Notes: generated by a model not told the origin, from the letters alone. A stretch of DNA of 64,000 nucleotides from Dyella_A sp049445995 (GCF_049445995.1 NZ_JBMSDZ010000002.1:124001-188000); one strand, 5' to 3'; shown: positions 8,902-18,072, counted from the first letter of the stretch. Made by a program: numbers and translations.

Positions 8902-9470
8902 ATGCACATTTGACCCGCCAGGAACTGCGCGAAGCGGGGTTCGGGGGCTTTGGCGAGGACGTGCGCATTTCACGCAAGGCGTCCTTTTATGGTGCGGAGC
9001 GTATTCGTCTCGGCAACCACGTCCGAATCGACGACTTCTGCGTGCTCAGCGCAGGCAAGCGCGGCATCGCGATCGGCGACCGCGTCCACATCGCCGTCTA
9101 CTCCAGCTTGATCGGCGAGGGGCGGATCCAGCTGTGCGACTACGCCAACATCTCGTCACGTGTGTCGATTTATTCGAGCAACGATGATTATTCTGGCGAG
9201 ACGATGACCAACCCGATGGTTCCGGGGGCCTACACTGGCGTCCAGCACGCGGATGTCGTCATCGGGCGGCACGTGATCGTCGGGAGCGGAAGCGTGATCC
9301 TGCCGGGTGTCGAACTTGGCGAAGGGGCCGCGATCGGAGCTTTGTCGCTCGTGCGCGAGTCTTGCGAGCCATTCTCTATCTATGCGGGCACCCCGGCGAG
9401 ACGAATCGGGGAACGTAAGCGCACGCTGCTGGAACTAGAGCGCAAGTTGCGGGACAAAGGAAGCGCGTGA
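8898..9470 (+). CDS. Left-handed beta-helix (hexapeptide) acyltransferase
   Basis: 190-residue acyltransferase with repeated hexapeptides (for example IRLGNHVRIDDFCVLSAG, IAIGDRVHIAVYSSLIG, VVIGRHVIVGSGSVILPGVELGEGAAIGALSLV) that form a trimeric left-handed beta-helix, and the usual C-terminal YAGTPARRIG. It resembles WbbJ/LacA-type O- or N-acetyltransferases. Directly after a sugar aminotransferase, N-acylation of a 4-amino-dideoxy sugar (VioB-like role) is plausible; O-acetylation is the alternative. ATG 8898 overlaps the upstream stop; an in-frame codon at 8877 is inside the aminotransferase. Confidence 0.85.
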   Translation: MNAHLTRQELREAGFGGFGEDVRISRKASFYGAERIRLGNHVRIDDFCVLSAGKRGIAIGDRVHIAVYSSLIGEGRIQLCDYANISSRVSIYSSNDDYSGETMTNPMVPGAYTGVQHADVVIGRHVIVGSGSVILPGVELGEGAAIGALSLVRESCEPFSIYAGTPARRIGERKRTLLELERKLRDKGSA

Positions 9471-10966
9471 TCGGACGGACTCGCCTACGCGACAACGTTG
9501 TCGCGAACCTCGCGGGCACGGCGGTGGCCGCCGGGGTGGCGGTGCTTTCGGCGCCGCTCATCTATCGCTGGATGGGGGCGGGTGCGTACGGGCTGGTCGG
9601 CGTGTATGTGCTGCTACAGACGCTCATGCCGCTGTTTGATGCGGGCATCACAGCGGGGCTCGCGCGCGCTGTCGCGTGGCATCGCGAACGTTCGCTGGGG
9701 GAAGTGCGCACACTGGTGCAGGCAGCGCTGCGTCCGATAGCCGCGTTGGCAGTGGTGTTCGTCTTTGTCGCCGCGTTCGGCGCCGATCCACTGGCCCGGC
9801 ATTGGCTTGGCGACTCGACTATCCCCTTCAGAACTGTGCGCCTGGCGCTCTGGTGGATGGCGGGCGCCCTGGCCGTTCGCCTGGTGGCTGGACTTGGGCG
9901 TGCGTCGCTGATGGCGCTTGAACTGCAATCGAGCGCCAATGCGGTGCAGGCCGCTGCGGCTGTTGCGCGCACGTTTGGTGCATTGCTGTTCGCCATGGCG
10001 ACGGGTACCGGGGTCATCGGCTTCTTTGCTTTGCAGGTGCCGATTTCCTTCGCCGAGTACATCGCGTATCAACGAGCGTTGCGTCGCGCGCTGCCAGTCG
10101 AACCGATGCCGGTGGCACGCGCGGACCTGTCACGCCACCTGCGTTTCGCCTTTGGCATAGCTGGACTGTCGGCTATGTGGTTATTGACATCGCAGATTGA
10201 CAAGGCGCTGCTTGCCGAAAGCCTCAGGTTGCGGGGGTATGGTGCTTACTCGCTCGGGGTGCATGTCGCCTCCGTCATCCTGCTCGCGGTCGGATCCGTG
10301 CATGGCGCGGTACTGCCGCGCATGACGAGGCACGTCGCGGGCCAGGAAGAAGTGAAGCTCGGTGAGCTGTATGGAATTGCTACGACATTGACGGTGGCGA
10401 TGGCTTGCGCCGTTGTCGTGGCGATCGCCATCGGTGCCAGGATGTTGGTCCCATCGCTGCGCGTTTCAGTCGACGGCATCGATCCCATGCGGATCGCGTG
10501 GCTGTACGGCATCGGCAATGCTGGTGCCGCGCTATTGGCGATGGCCTACCAGTTGCAGAACGCGCGGGGCGTTTTGCGCATGCATGCCATCGGCACGGTG
10601 CTACAGATGCTCGTGCAGGTGCCGCTCGTCGCATGGTCGGCATCCGGCGGCGATGCGGTCCGTACTGCGGTCATGTTCGCTTTTGTCAACTGGGCGTTCG
10701 CGCTCGTGTGGCTGCCGTTTGTACACGCGCGCTTTCTACCCGGTGGGCACTGGCGTTGGATGTCGCGACATCTGTTGCCAGCGCTGGTCACGGGAGTGGT
10801 GATCGGCACCGCTGCCATCCACGTCGCGCACGCATTGCCGGGTGGTTGGGTCTGGGGCGTCGTTGCTCTCGCATGTGGCACGGGAACGACTTTCGCTGCC
10901 GCGGTATCGATGGACGCGGATGCTCGGGTGGTCGTAAAGACTTGGATGGGTGCTCATGCAAGTTGA
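9467..10966 (+). CDS. Wzx-like polysaccharide flippase (MOP superfamily)
   Basis: 499-residue integral membrane protein with about 12-14 hydrophobic segments, an N-terminus typical of O-antigen translocases (NVVANLAGTAVAAGVAVLSAPLIYRWMG.. then YGLVGVYVLLQ), and basic cytoplasmic loops. It most likely flips the undecaprenyl-linked repeat unit to the periplasm. It starts at GTG in a GTGA overlap with the acyltransferase. No Wzy polymerase, chain-length regulator or initiating phosphosugar transferase is seen in the cluster, so these would be encoded elsewhere. Confidence 0.85.
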   Translation: MIGRTRLRDNVVANLAGTAVAAGVAVLSAPLIYRWMGAGAYGLVGVYVLLQTLMPLFDAGITAGLARAVAWHRERSLGEVRTLVQAALRPIAALAVVFVFVAAFGADPLARHWLGDSTIPFRTVRLALWWMAGALAVRLVAGLGRASLMALELQSSANAVQAAAAVARTFGALLFAMATGTGVIGFFALQVPISFAEYIAYQRALRRALPVEPMPVARADLSRHLRFAFGIAGLSAMWLLTSQIDKALLAESLRLRGYGAYSLGVHVASVILLAVGSVHGAVLPRMTRHVAGQEEVKLGELYGIATTLTVAMACAVVVAIAIGARMLVPSLRVSVDGIDPMRIAWLYGIGNAGAALLAMAYQLQNARGVLRMHAIGTVLQMLVQVPLVAWSASGGDAVRTAVMFAFVNWAFALVWLPFVHARFLPGGHWRWMSRHLLPALVTGVVIGTAAIHVAHALPGGWVWGVVALACGTGTTFAAAVSMDADARVVVKTWMGAHAS

Positions 10967-11894
10967 TGCCGCACCCGCCGTCAGCGTATGTGTGACGACC
11001 TATCGTCATGCCCCCTATGTACGCCAATGCCTCGAGTCGGTACTTGCGCAGGATTTCGACGGCGAAATCGAATTGCTCGTCGGTGACGATGGGTCGACTG
11101 ATGGTACGCGCAACATAATTGCCGACATCGCGACGCGCGATGTACGCGTAGTGCCGGTCTTCCAGTCCCGCAATCTCGGCCCTAGTGGCAACCTGGCATC
11201 GCTGGTCGCTCGCGCGAAAGGTCGCGCGATAGCGCACCTCGACGGTGACGACGCATGGCGACAGGGGAAGCTGCGCGCGCAATGCACCGTATTGGCGCGT
11301 TCGCCGGACATCGTGGCGATCTACACGAACGCGGAACTCATCTCGCCGGAAGATCATCCGCTCGGCGTCTTCAACTCTGGCGTTCCGTCCCGGATTGATC
11401 TCGCCGAGCTTCTCCGCCGCGGCAATTTCCTCAACCATAGTTCGCTGCTCTACCGTGCCGAAGCGCGCGACGCTGTGCTCGGAATGTCGCCACCCTGGAT
11501 CGACTACCGTCTGCATATGCGCCTCGCCGCGCGCGGTGCGCTTGCCTATGTCGACGAACCTCTTGTCGTGCATCGTTGGCGGACTCCCGGTTCGATGATC
11601 GGGACGATGCCTCGCGCCGTGACAGATGGCCAGATCGACGCCTTCCGCGAAGCGCTTGACGCCGGAGCGTCCTCCGCAGCCGTGCGACGCACGGCGGGGC
11701 ACGCTTGGGGCAAGGCGTTGGTGCAAGCTTGCATCGCGCACGACTTCGCCGACCTACGCTATTTCACAGACAGAATTAGTGCGATACCGGACCTGCATGC
11801 GGGCTTCCGCTGGCGCTTTGCGCAGGCGATGCTCGCGCCGTGGAGCGCCGTGCGCTCGACCATGTCGCGCAAGCGAGGCGTGTATTTTCCGTGA
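10956..11894 (+). CDS. Glycosyltransferase family 2
   Basis: 312-residue inverting GT-A enzyme. N-terminal VSVCVTTYRHAPYVRQCLESVLAQ, the nucleotide-binding VGDDGSTDGT, the DxD region AHLDGDDAW, and a downstream NHSSLLYRAEA / DYRLHMRLAARG that matches the acceptor side. ATG 10956 is preceded by GGATGGG at suitable spacing; GTG 10950 is a possible alternative. The gene overlaps the end of the flippase and is followed by a GTGA-coupled methyltransferase. Confidence 0.85.
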   Translation: MQVDAAPAVSVCVTTYRHAPYVRQCLESVLAQDFDGEIELLVGDDGSTDGTRNIIADIATRDVRVVPVFQSRNLGPSGNLASLVARAKGRAIAHLDGDDAWRQGKLRAQCTVLARSPDIVAIYTNAELISPEDHPLGVFNSGVPSRIDLAELLRRGNFLNHSSLLYRAEARDAVLGMSPPWIDYRLHMRLAARGALAYVDEPLVVHRWRTPGSMIGTMPRAVTDGQIDAFREALDAGASSAAVRRTAGHAWGKALVQACIAHDFADLRYFTDRISAIPDLHAGFRWRFAQAMLAPWSAVRSTMSRKRGVYFP

Positions 11895-12721
11895 GAACGA
11901 CGCAAATGAACGGCAGGTTGGGTTGGTGGAGGGCTTCGGCGATCGCGATGGCCGTTGGCGGCGCTCGCGCCCTTGGAGGGCGCTGGCGTTATTGCGTCGT
12001 GTGTGATCGTCGCGTTCCCGCCTTCCTGCCTTGGCGCGGCGGCTCGACAGCTGCGCCTCCATTGATGCGGGCTCTACACATGGTGGGCAGTGACCTCGAC
12101 CATTTCGCGTGTCCGCGCTGCGGCGCCAACGATCGCGACCGGCACCTGCGGCTCTACTTCGAACGCGGCGGCGTCGCGGAGCGACTTCGAGGGGCGAGGA
12201 TTCTCCATTTTGCGCCGGAGGCGCCGCTGAAGGCGTGGATCGCCACCATGCGGCCCGCGTTGCACGTGCTGGCGGACTTGTATCCTGCGCGCCCAGAAGT
12301 TTGGCGCATCAACCTAGAAGAGATTCCCTTCAGCGACGGAGCGTTCGACGTCGTGATCGCCAACCATGTCCTAGAGCACGTTAGCAACCTCGATCACGCC
12401 ACGGGCGAGATCGTCCGTGTGCTTGCGCCTGGCGGCATCGCGGTTCTGCAGACCCCGTGGTGCCGCGGTCTCGCGGCAACGCTTGATGACCCTGGCGTCC
12501 AGTCGCCAGAGGCGCGAGTCCAGTTGTATGGTCAGGAAGACCATGTGCGTCTGTTCGGCCGTGATGTCTACGCACGCATTGGAATGAGCGGGCTTGAGGC
12601 CCTGCCGATGCCGCACGAGGTGGTGCTGCGGGACATCGACCCCGATCTCTACGGCGTCAATCCGGAGGAAGATCTGATGTTGTTCACACGCCCCGCGGAT
12701 CGGACAGTCTTAGCAGATTGA
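11891..12721 (+). CDS. Methyltransferase with N-terminal zinc-ribbon-like cysteines
   Basis: 276-residue class I SAM methyltransferase. Before the Rossmann domain there are two CxxC pairs (CVVC and CPRCGANDRDRH), which could bind zinc, as in some sugar C-methyltransferases and RNA-type enzymes. The fold core shows ILHFAPEAPLKAW (motif I variant, lacking the usual GxGxG), IPFSDGAFDVVIANHVLEHV and LAPGGIAVLQTPW. The start is GTG 11891 overlapping the upstream stop. As last gene of the cluster it probably acts on the same glycan. The divergent motif I makes the substrate guess weak. Confidence 0.75.
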   Translation: MRTTQMNGRLGWWRASAIAMAVGGARALGGRWRYCVVCDRRVPAFLPWRGGSTAAPPLMRALHMVGSDLDHFACPRCGANDRDRHLRLYFERGGVAERLRGARILHFAPEAPLKAWIATMRPALHVLADLYPARPEVWRINLEEIPFSDGAFDVVIANHVLEHVSNLDHATGEIVRVLAPGGIAVLQTPWCRGLAATLDDPGVQSPEARVQLYGQEDHVRLFGRDVYARIGMSGLEALPMPHEVVLRDIDPDLYGVNPEEDLMLFTRPADRTVLAD

Positions 12722-12881
12722 CCGAAAGGTGAAACAGCTTCAGTAGCAGTGGAGGGTCGACGACGACCGATTGCGCGTCAAAGAGGGGCAGGCTCAGAAG
12801 AGGCGTCCAGCGTCACTCGCTCCACAGCTGTGGGGGCAATAGCCGGTCAACGCCTGGCTCTAGGTAGTGATGATCCCTAGG

Positions 12882-14939
12882 CTATTGGCAACCATGTGGT
12901 CGCTCAATGGGAGGCAATCTGGCGCGAAGCTCGGCAATGCTGCCATTGAGGCGCCCTCCGAAATTTAAGGCCTCCAGCTTCTGAAGCGCTTGCCGAGCCT
13001 GATCGTACTTTCCGCTTGCCATAAGCATGCGTATGACGGTGGTGCGATACACGGGCTCCGCGGGCGCAGCGCTTATGGCCCTTTTGATTAAGCTCAGTCC
13101 AAGCGCGTGATCACCAACGACAGTCCACGCGTAATCGCTGTAAGTCGCCAGCAGTCGGGCGCTGGGATCCGGGTGCGAAATCGCAGCGCGGAAGGCGTCC
13201 ATCATGCGTCCTTGAGGAAGATGGCAAGCGCCTTCACGAGAGCATTTTGTAAGCGCGCCGAGCGAACTTTCGTCCTGTACGCCGGCTGGGTGGGCACTTA
13301 GTTTGGCGATGAGGCTGTCCCACCAGGAGTCTTTGACCGATAGGCCCATGCGAGCATTCATAAAGATCAGCGCCTGCTCGGGGAGAATCGAGGAGTTCGG
13401 TAGGGCGGCCGCCTTCTCCAGTGCGGAATAGGCAGACTCGACGAAGGGCGAAAGCGGGTCGTAGCGGGAATAGATGATATAGGTGCGGCCCAACTCATAC
13501 TGGGCGCGCGGCGAGGCGGGTGCACGTGTTGCAAGGTCCTGTGCGAGGCTCAGTGGATTGCCCCAGGCGGTTGCGGTCTGCGAGGTTTCGACTGTCCAAA
13601 GCAGCATAAGCCCCGCGAGCACGATATGTCTGGGCAGTGACAGGGGCAGTGGCAGATCGAACGGATTCGGTCGGTCAAGCTCCCGCTGTGCTGTCGCCGT
13701 TGTCTGAGCCGATCCACGAGGAGCGGCGAGAAGCGGGATGAGCGCTAGCAGCAAGCCGAAGCTGGCGAAATAATTGCGGTGCTCATAGATAAGCTCCAGC
13801 GGCAGGATAGTGCCGGTCAGCAGATGGCAGCCCAAGTAGAGCGCCAAGCCCAATGCCACCAGTGGGCGACGTCGGCGCTGCATCCATGCTGCGGTGACCA
13901 GGGCTGTAAGAAAGGCGATGCTCGCCAGCGTTGTCCAGGGCGAGAGCAGTCCCGTCGAGATCCGGAAGTCGTCGTGATAGAACGATAGAGCTCCGGGCGT
14001 GGGCAGCAGCGTCCACACAACGTAGTCGCTCACGATGCGCGATTCGCTCAGCAGTCGGGTGCCGAGGGTGAAGTCGCGGGTAGCCCAGGCGGATGGCTTT
14101 AGCAGGCCAGGCAACAACCAGGCCAGGCCTGCACTCATGGGCAAGGCGAGTGCTAGGGCAAAAAACCATTTCAGTCCGCGATGTTCGCACCTGCCCTCAT
14201 GCAGGCCGCGGCTAGAGGCGAGGCGGAACACCAGCCACTCGATCAGAAAGGCATACAACGGGAGCATCACCGCTGTTTCCTTGGCAAGCAAGCCAAGGAC
14301 GGTCGCCATCAATACGCTGGAAATGCACAGCCATGGACCGCGGCGACCACCTATCATGCGCTGTCGTCCGACGACGTAACCAAGCAGGCCGATCAGCACG
14401 AACAGGTTGGCCAGGCTTTCCATGCGCTGCACGACGTAGAGCACGCCGGTGAGGTTGATCGGTAGAAGCATCCAGCTGGTGGAGGTCAGTGCGGCGACTA
14501 TTCCGACCCGCCTGGAATTTCCCGGTGTGGGTGATGGGGTTTCCTCCGATGGGGCGTGGTCGCGCGCGGCGTTTGCTGCTACAGAGAAGAGCAGGGCCCT
14601 TGTGAGCAGAAAGACCAGCCATCCATTGAGCAGGTGGATGGCGAGGTTGGTTGCCTTCCAACTGAATGGGGCAAGGCCAGTTGCGAGATAGTTGGCGGCG
14701 AAACTCAGTGACGCCAGTGGGCGCTTGAATTGACTTGCCGGCGACGACAGTGCGGCATTCACCAGTGACGCCAAGCTTAAATTAGAAGAATGAATACCAC
14801 TGTTGTCGACGATGTTCGGGAAGTCATCGAACAGCCAACTGCCGGAGAGCCCGGGCCAGTAAACTACGGCGGTTAGCAGCGCCCCCCCCATGACCAGCCA
14901 GAAAGCCGGGGCGCGCTGTCGTAGCCATTTCGTCGTCAT
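12882..14939 (-). CDS. Polytopic GT-C/TMTC-like protein with C-terminal TPR-like region, copy 1
   Basis: 685-residue membrane protein. After a first membrane segment comes GSWLFDDFPNIVDN; a paired-aspartate first periplasmic loop is typical of GT-C glycosyltransferases that use polyprenyl-phosphate sugars. About ten more hydrophobic segments follow, then LIYEHRNYFASFG (E-H-R-N-Y, as in TMTC-like proteins), then a soluble C-terminus with TPR-like helices (about residues 480-680). It is a paralog of the 15036-16961 gene and both lie downstream of two pilin genes. I infer a role in modifying the pilins, by analogy with TfpW next to pilA in Pseudomonas. ATG 14939 is preferred over GTG 14948. Confidence 0.7.
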   Translation of the reverse strand: MTTKWLRQRAPAFWLVMGGALLTAVVYWPGLSGSWLFDDFPNIVDNSGIHSSNLSLASLVNAALSSPASQFKRPLASLSFAANYLATGLAPFSWKATNLAIHLLNGWLVFLLTRALLFSVAANAARDHAPSEETPSPTPGNSRRVGIVAALTSTSWMLLPINLTGVLYVVQRMESLANLFVLIGLLGYVVGRQRMIGGRRGPWLCISSVLMATVLGLLAKETAVMLPLYAFLIEWLVFRLASSRGLHEGRCEHRGLKWFFALALALPMSAGLAWLLPGLLKPSAWATRDFTLGTRLLSESRIVSDYVVWTLLPTPGALSFYHDDFRISTGLLSPWTTLASIAFLTALVTAAWMQRRRRPLVALGLALYLGCHLLTGTILPLELIYEHRNYFASFGLLLALIPLLAAPRGSAQTTATAQRELDRPNPFDLPLPLSLPRHIVLAGLMLLWTVETSQTATAWGNPLSLAQDLATRAPASPRAQYELGRTYIIYSRYDPLSPFVESAYSALEKAAALPNSSILPEQALIFMNARMGLSVKDSWWDSLIAKLSAHPAGVQDESSLGALTKCSREGACHLPQGRMMDAFRAAISHPDPSARLLATYSDYAWTVVGDHALGLSLIKRAISAAPAEPVYRTTVIRMLMASGKYDQARQALQKLEALNFGGRLNGSIAELRARLPPIERPHGCQ

Positions 14940-15035
14940 TGGTAGCACTTTTCAGGCTCGTAAGCGTTCCCCACCTATCCTACTGGGAGCATAGCGGTGC
15001 GTTCATTGCGGCCAGGTAGACAATGGTGTCATTGG

Positions 15036-16961
15036 CTATAGGGTGGTCTTTGATGAGGCCTCCGCTTTCAGCTTGATCAGATCCTTGTCTTTATCTAGCG
15101 CAGGCGTCAGACGAGTTGCTTCGGTGAGAACTACCAGCGCTTCGTGCGGGCGATCTCTCTGAACGAAATAGTTCGCCAGCAGAACGGCATAGCGGGGGGT
15201 TGCGCGATTCAAGGCCACAGCCTGCCTCAGAGCTTGATCGGCTTTAGGTTGGTCATGCAGTACCAGGCTTTCCAAGTCGGCGTACTGCACATAGAGCTCG
15301 CTGCTCGGCGCCCGATCGAGCACGATCTCGTAGGCCATCGCCAGCTTCCTTGCGTCGATGCCCTGGTTGCCCTCGTCGACGCGAACCCTACCGAGCCTCG
15401 CCAATGAATTCCTTTCCTCTGGGCCTACAGGGCGCGTTTTCAGTTTGCTGAGAAAGTGATCCCACCAGGTCGGGTCCAGTTTCACCCCGCCGCCGGAGGC
15501 CATTAGCAACAGTGCCTGGTCGGGCAGGGTCGAAGCATTGGGGAGTGCCGACGACCGCTCCAACTCGGATACGGCGCGGGCATACATCGGTGAAGCCGGA
15601 TCTCCACCGGACATCATCATGTATCGGGTTGCTAGATCGTAGCCGGCCCGCGACGATGATGGATTGTCCTCAGCCAGAGTCAGCGCCAACTGCAGTGGGT
15701 TGCCCCAAGTGGCTGCGCGAATGACGGCAAAGAAACATAGGGCGGCAATCGAGATGATCCCCAGTATTTGCGGCAGCTTGGGGTGCGCACTGCGTGTGAC
15801 AAGCCAAAGGATGTCAGCGATGGCTAGCACGATGCCAAAGATGGCCGGGTAGTTGCGATGCTCAAACACTAGTTCCAGCGGCAGTGGCGCGCTGGTGAGT
15901 GCGTGCGCCACGAAGAACCATAGAATGCCCACGGCAAATAAGGGTCGTCGCCGCCGCAATGCCAGCGCCGCAACAACGAGCGCGAGCAGGAAGCAGCCGC
16001 CGACAAGCGTGGAGACGGGCTCGAGCCAGCCTTTGGAGGCAGCGTAGCCGTCGTAATAAAAATGCATGTGGCCAGGCAGCGGAAACACGATCCATCCCAA
16101 GTACAGGCACAGGGCCCGCAATTGGGTCAATGTGCGCTCCCAAGCGCTGAAGCTCCGGCCGGAAAACGCTGCCGGCGTGGCGTAGTGAGGTAACCCGTAA
16201 AGTACTAGGACAGCGACTGCAGCTACACACCCACTGGCGTAAAATAACTTCCATCCCCTGGAGGCGCCAATGCTATGCGCCTTGAAACGAAAAAGCGTGA
16301 ATTCCAGTATCAAGGTGTATGCCGGAATTAGAATTGCCGTCTCCTTAGCGGTGTATCCCACTACCGCGGAAAGGGCTGTAATTACTAGCCACGGCCATGC
16401 CCGCGCGTGACGCATCTGGTTGTCACGCGCCTTCACGTAGCTGAGCAGGCCGACCAGGGTGAAGGTGAAGCCGAGAAGCTCCATGCGCTGTACCACATAC
16501 ATCACGCTGGAGACCTGCAGCGGATGGACGGCCCATGCCAGGGTTACCACCAATGCCCAGGCAGCTATGTGCGAAGGTTGATCCGGGGCAGCCTGCTCCG
16601 CGTAGCGGAGCCAAGCGATCGTCAGTAGTCGCCTCGCCAGAAGAAACAGCAGCCAAGCGTTCGCAAGGTGGATTGCGAGATTGGTGGCCTTGAATCCCCA
16701 TGCGCTGCTGCCGAGGGCGAAATTCAACGCGAGACTGAGCATGGCTAGGGGGCGATGAAGGTTGCTGTTTGACCAGAGGACTACATCTTTCCAGTAGGCC
16801 CAGGTCCAGCTGGCGTTCTCAATCAATTTGTTGTCGGCAAATACGGGGTAGTCGTCAAATATGAAAGTCCCGTACAGCGCCGGCATGTAAGTAAAACAGA
16901 TCAGAGCGAAGCATCCAGCAAAATAGATAATCGATCGCTTCGTGATGCCGGGGACTTTCAT
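15036..16961 (-). CDS. Polytopic GT-C/TMTC-like protein with C-terminal TPR-like region, copy 2
   Basis: 641-residue paralog of the gene at 12882-14939. Shared landmarks in the same order: YGTFIFDDYPVFADN with D36-D37 in the first outer loop, HRPLAMLSLALNF, FKATNLAIHL, VMYVVQRMELL, AKETAIL, LELVFEHRNYPAIFG, WGNPLQLA, then helical TPR-like repeats. The DD loop and many membrane helices point to a GT-C fold acting on the periplasmic face. A 419-bp spacer containing the pilA terminator separates it from pilA. The acceptor may be the pilin; a role in polymerising or ligating the neighbouring polysaccharide is the main alternative. Confidence 0.72.
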   Translation of the reverse strand: MKVPGITKRSIIYFAGCFALICFTYMPALYGTFIFDDYPVFADNKLIENASWTWAYWKDVVLWSNSNLHRPLAMLSLALNFALGSSAWGFKATNLAIHLANAWLLFLLARRLLTIAWLRYAEQAAPDQPSHIAAWALVVTLAWAVHPLQVSSVMYVVQRMELLGFTFTLVGLLSYVKARDNQMRHARAWPWLVITALSAVVGYTAKETAILIPAYTLILEFTLFRFKAHSIGASRGWKLFYASGCVAAVAVLVLYGLPHYATPAAFSGRSFSAWERTLTQLRALCLYLGWIVFPLPGHMHFYYDGYAASKGWLEPVSTLVGGCFLLALVVAALALRRRRPLFAVGILWFFVAHALTSAPLPLELVFEHRNYPAIFGIVLAIADILWLVTRSAHPKLPQILGIISIAALCFFAVIRAATWGNPLQLALTLAEDNPSSSRAGYDLATRYMMMSGGDPASPMYARAVSELERSSALPNASTLPDQALLLMASGGGVKLDPTWWDHFLSKLKTRPVGPEERNSLARLGRVRVDEGNQGIDARKLAMAYEIVLDRAPSSELYVQYADLESLVLHDQPKADQALRQAVALNRATPRYAVLLANYFVQRDRPHEALVVLTEATRLTPALDKDKDLIKLKAEASSKTTL

Positions 16962-17328
16962 AGAAGATTCTCTTGCCCTACCCGATGACGGATTTTATCT
17001 GCTTGGCGAACAGGGCGCTTCCGTTGCTGGCCAAAACTTGGCCTCCCGACGCTACATATATTCGCAAAGGAAAATGGATAGTGACGCTCTCATGTTGCAA
17101 AAGGACTTTGATATCGCACTGCGCACGCTGGCATGCGGCAACAGCTCGCGGCAGAAGACTTGTAGGTGGAGATTTAGCTTGTCCGACTCGCGCCATCCTG
17201 AGATGTCCACATCGGCGAGCGGTGAGTCGGGTGGTCGGGTTGTCCGTCGGAGATCGTCCGCTTACCTCTGAATCTAATGATTGGCAGTTTTGCGCCACGT
17301 TGGCCCAATAGATTTCGTTGCGCGACTC
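16962..17328. other. Intergenic stretch between the GT-C gene and pilA
   Basis: No convincing gene on either strand: short open frames here have no recognisable protein character. It presumably holds the promoter of the minus-strand GT-C gene, but I cannot point to clear boxes. Base composition is less GC-rich than most of the window. Confidence 0.5.
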
Positions 17329-17357
17329 AAAAAAAAGGAGGGACTAAGTCCCTCCTT
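17329..17357 (-). terminator. Intrinsic terminator of pilA
   Basis: Read on the minus strand, AAGGAGGGAC and GTCCCTCCTT form a 10-bp perfect stem with a three-base loop, followed by a run of eight T residues. It lies about 25 bp after the pilA stop and should isolate pilin transcription from the GT-C gene. Confidence 0.92.
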
Positions 17358-17380
17358 CTGGACAACTAAGACGCAAGCTA

Positions 17381-17800
17381 TTATGAGCAGCCCTTCGGCT
17401 TGAACTTCGCGTCAAGGCTGCCGCCGGTCACGCAGCTCCAGGAGCCGCTCGCATTGCGATCCCACTCGACGGTCTTGCCCGACACTTTAGGATTGCCGGC
17501 GATGGTGCACTTGATGGAACCCACGCCCGAGGAGACAGTGTGGGTCACAGCGATCGTGCTGCAGCGGGTCGTCGGCGACTGCAGGCCGATATCCGCAGCG
17601 GTGGTCAGTGCGGTGGTCGCGCCATTGTTGACAGCCTCTTCGAACGCAGTCTTGCCGGGGGTGATATCGGCAAGGCCGGCGGTCACCTGCGAGCGGGCCA
17701 CATAATTCTGATACTGCGGCAGCGCAATGGCCGCCAGGATTGCGATGATCGCGACCACGATCATCAGTTCGATAAGGGTAAAGCCCTTCTGGTTCTTCAT
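17381..17800 (-). CDS. pilA: Type IV pilin PilA, copy 1
   Basis: 139-residue major-type pilin. Leader MKNQKG is cut by PilD before F, giving the mature start FTLIELMIVVAIIAILAAIALPQYQNYVARSQ with the invariant Glu5. The globular part has four cysteines (TRC, IKC, WSC, KGCS), the last pair closing the D-region. The chain ends Cys-Ser; in Pseudomonas aeruginosa 1244 a C-terminal serine is the TfpO glycosylation site, so this residue is of interest. ATG 17800 follows GAGGAA at proper distance; an upstream in-frame codon at 17818 is rejected. Own terminator, and a candidate sigma-54 promoter upstream. Confidence 0.95.
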   Translation of the reverse strand: MKNQKGFTLIELMIVVAIIAILAAIALPQYQNYVARSQVTAGLADITPGKTAFEEAVNNGATTALTTAADIGLQSPTTRCSTIAVTHTVSSGVGSIKCTIAGNPKVSGKTVEWDRNASGSWSCVTGGSLDAKFKPKGCS

Positions 17801-18072
17801 GAGAGTTCCTCTTTCCAAGTTGACTAACCGTAACGCCCCCTGAGCCCCAGGCCCAGATACCCCTGTTGGGTCTGGTTCCCCTTTTCACGTGGTCAGGAAA
17901 GACCAGGAAGCTCGCGGCAACTGAAGCAGATTACATGCCATACCTGCCGCATGGGTATTTGCTCACAGGTGCCCCGCCGGCGATTGTGCATGGAGTCACG
18001 AAAGCTCACAAGCGAAGCTTGAAGGCGCGGAACGTGACATCAGCGCCGTGACAGCAACTTGCGACGCCGAGA
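17801..18072. other. pilA upstream region
   Basis: No gene is seen. The region holds the long 5' leader of pilA copy 1 and a candidate sigma-54 promoter at 17925-17940; possible PilR-binding sites would lie further upstream but I cannot identify them by eye. Confidence 0.5.
17925..17940 (-). promoter_or_regulatory. Candidate sigma-54 (RpoN) promoter of pilA
   Basis: On the minus strand the sequence reads TGGCATGTAATCTGCT: GG and GC separated by exactly ten bases, close to the consensus TGGCACG-N4-TTGCW with two mismatches. It would start transcription near 17915, leaving about 115 bases of leader. pilA is RpoN/PilR-controlled in Pseudomonas and Xanthomonas, so the location makes sense. Confidence 0.6.

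Noticed and set aside
12722..12881. Gene or RNA between the methyltransferase and GT-C copy 1
   Set aside because: 160 bp with no open frame, hairpin-plus-T-run or RNA motif that I can support.
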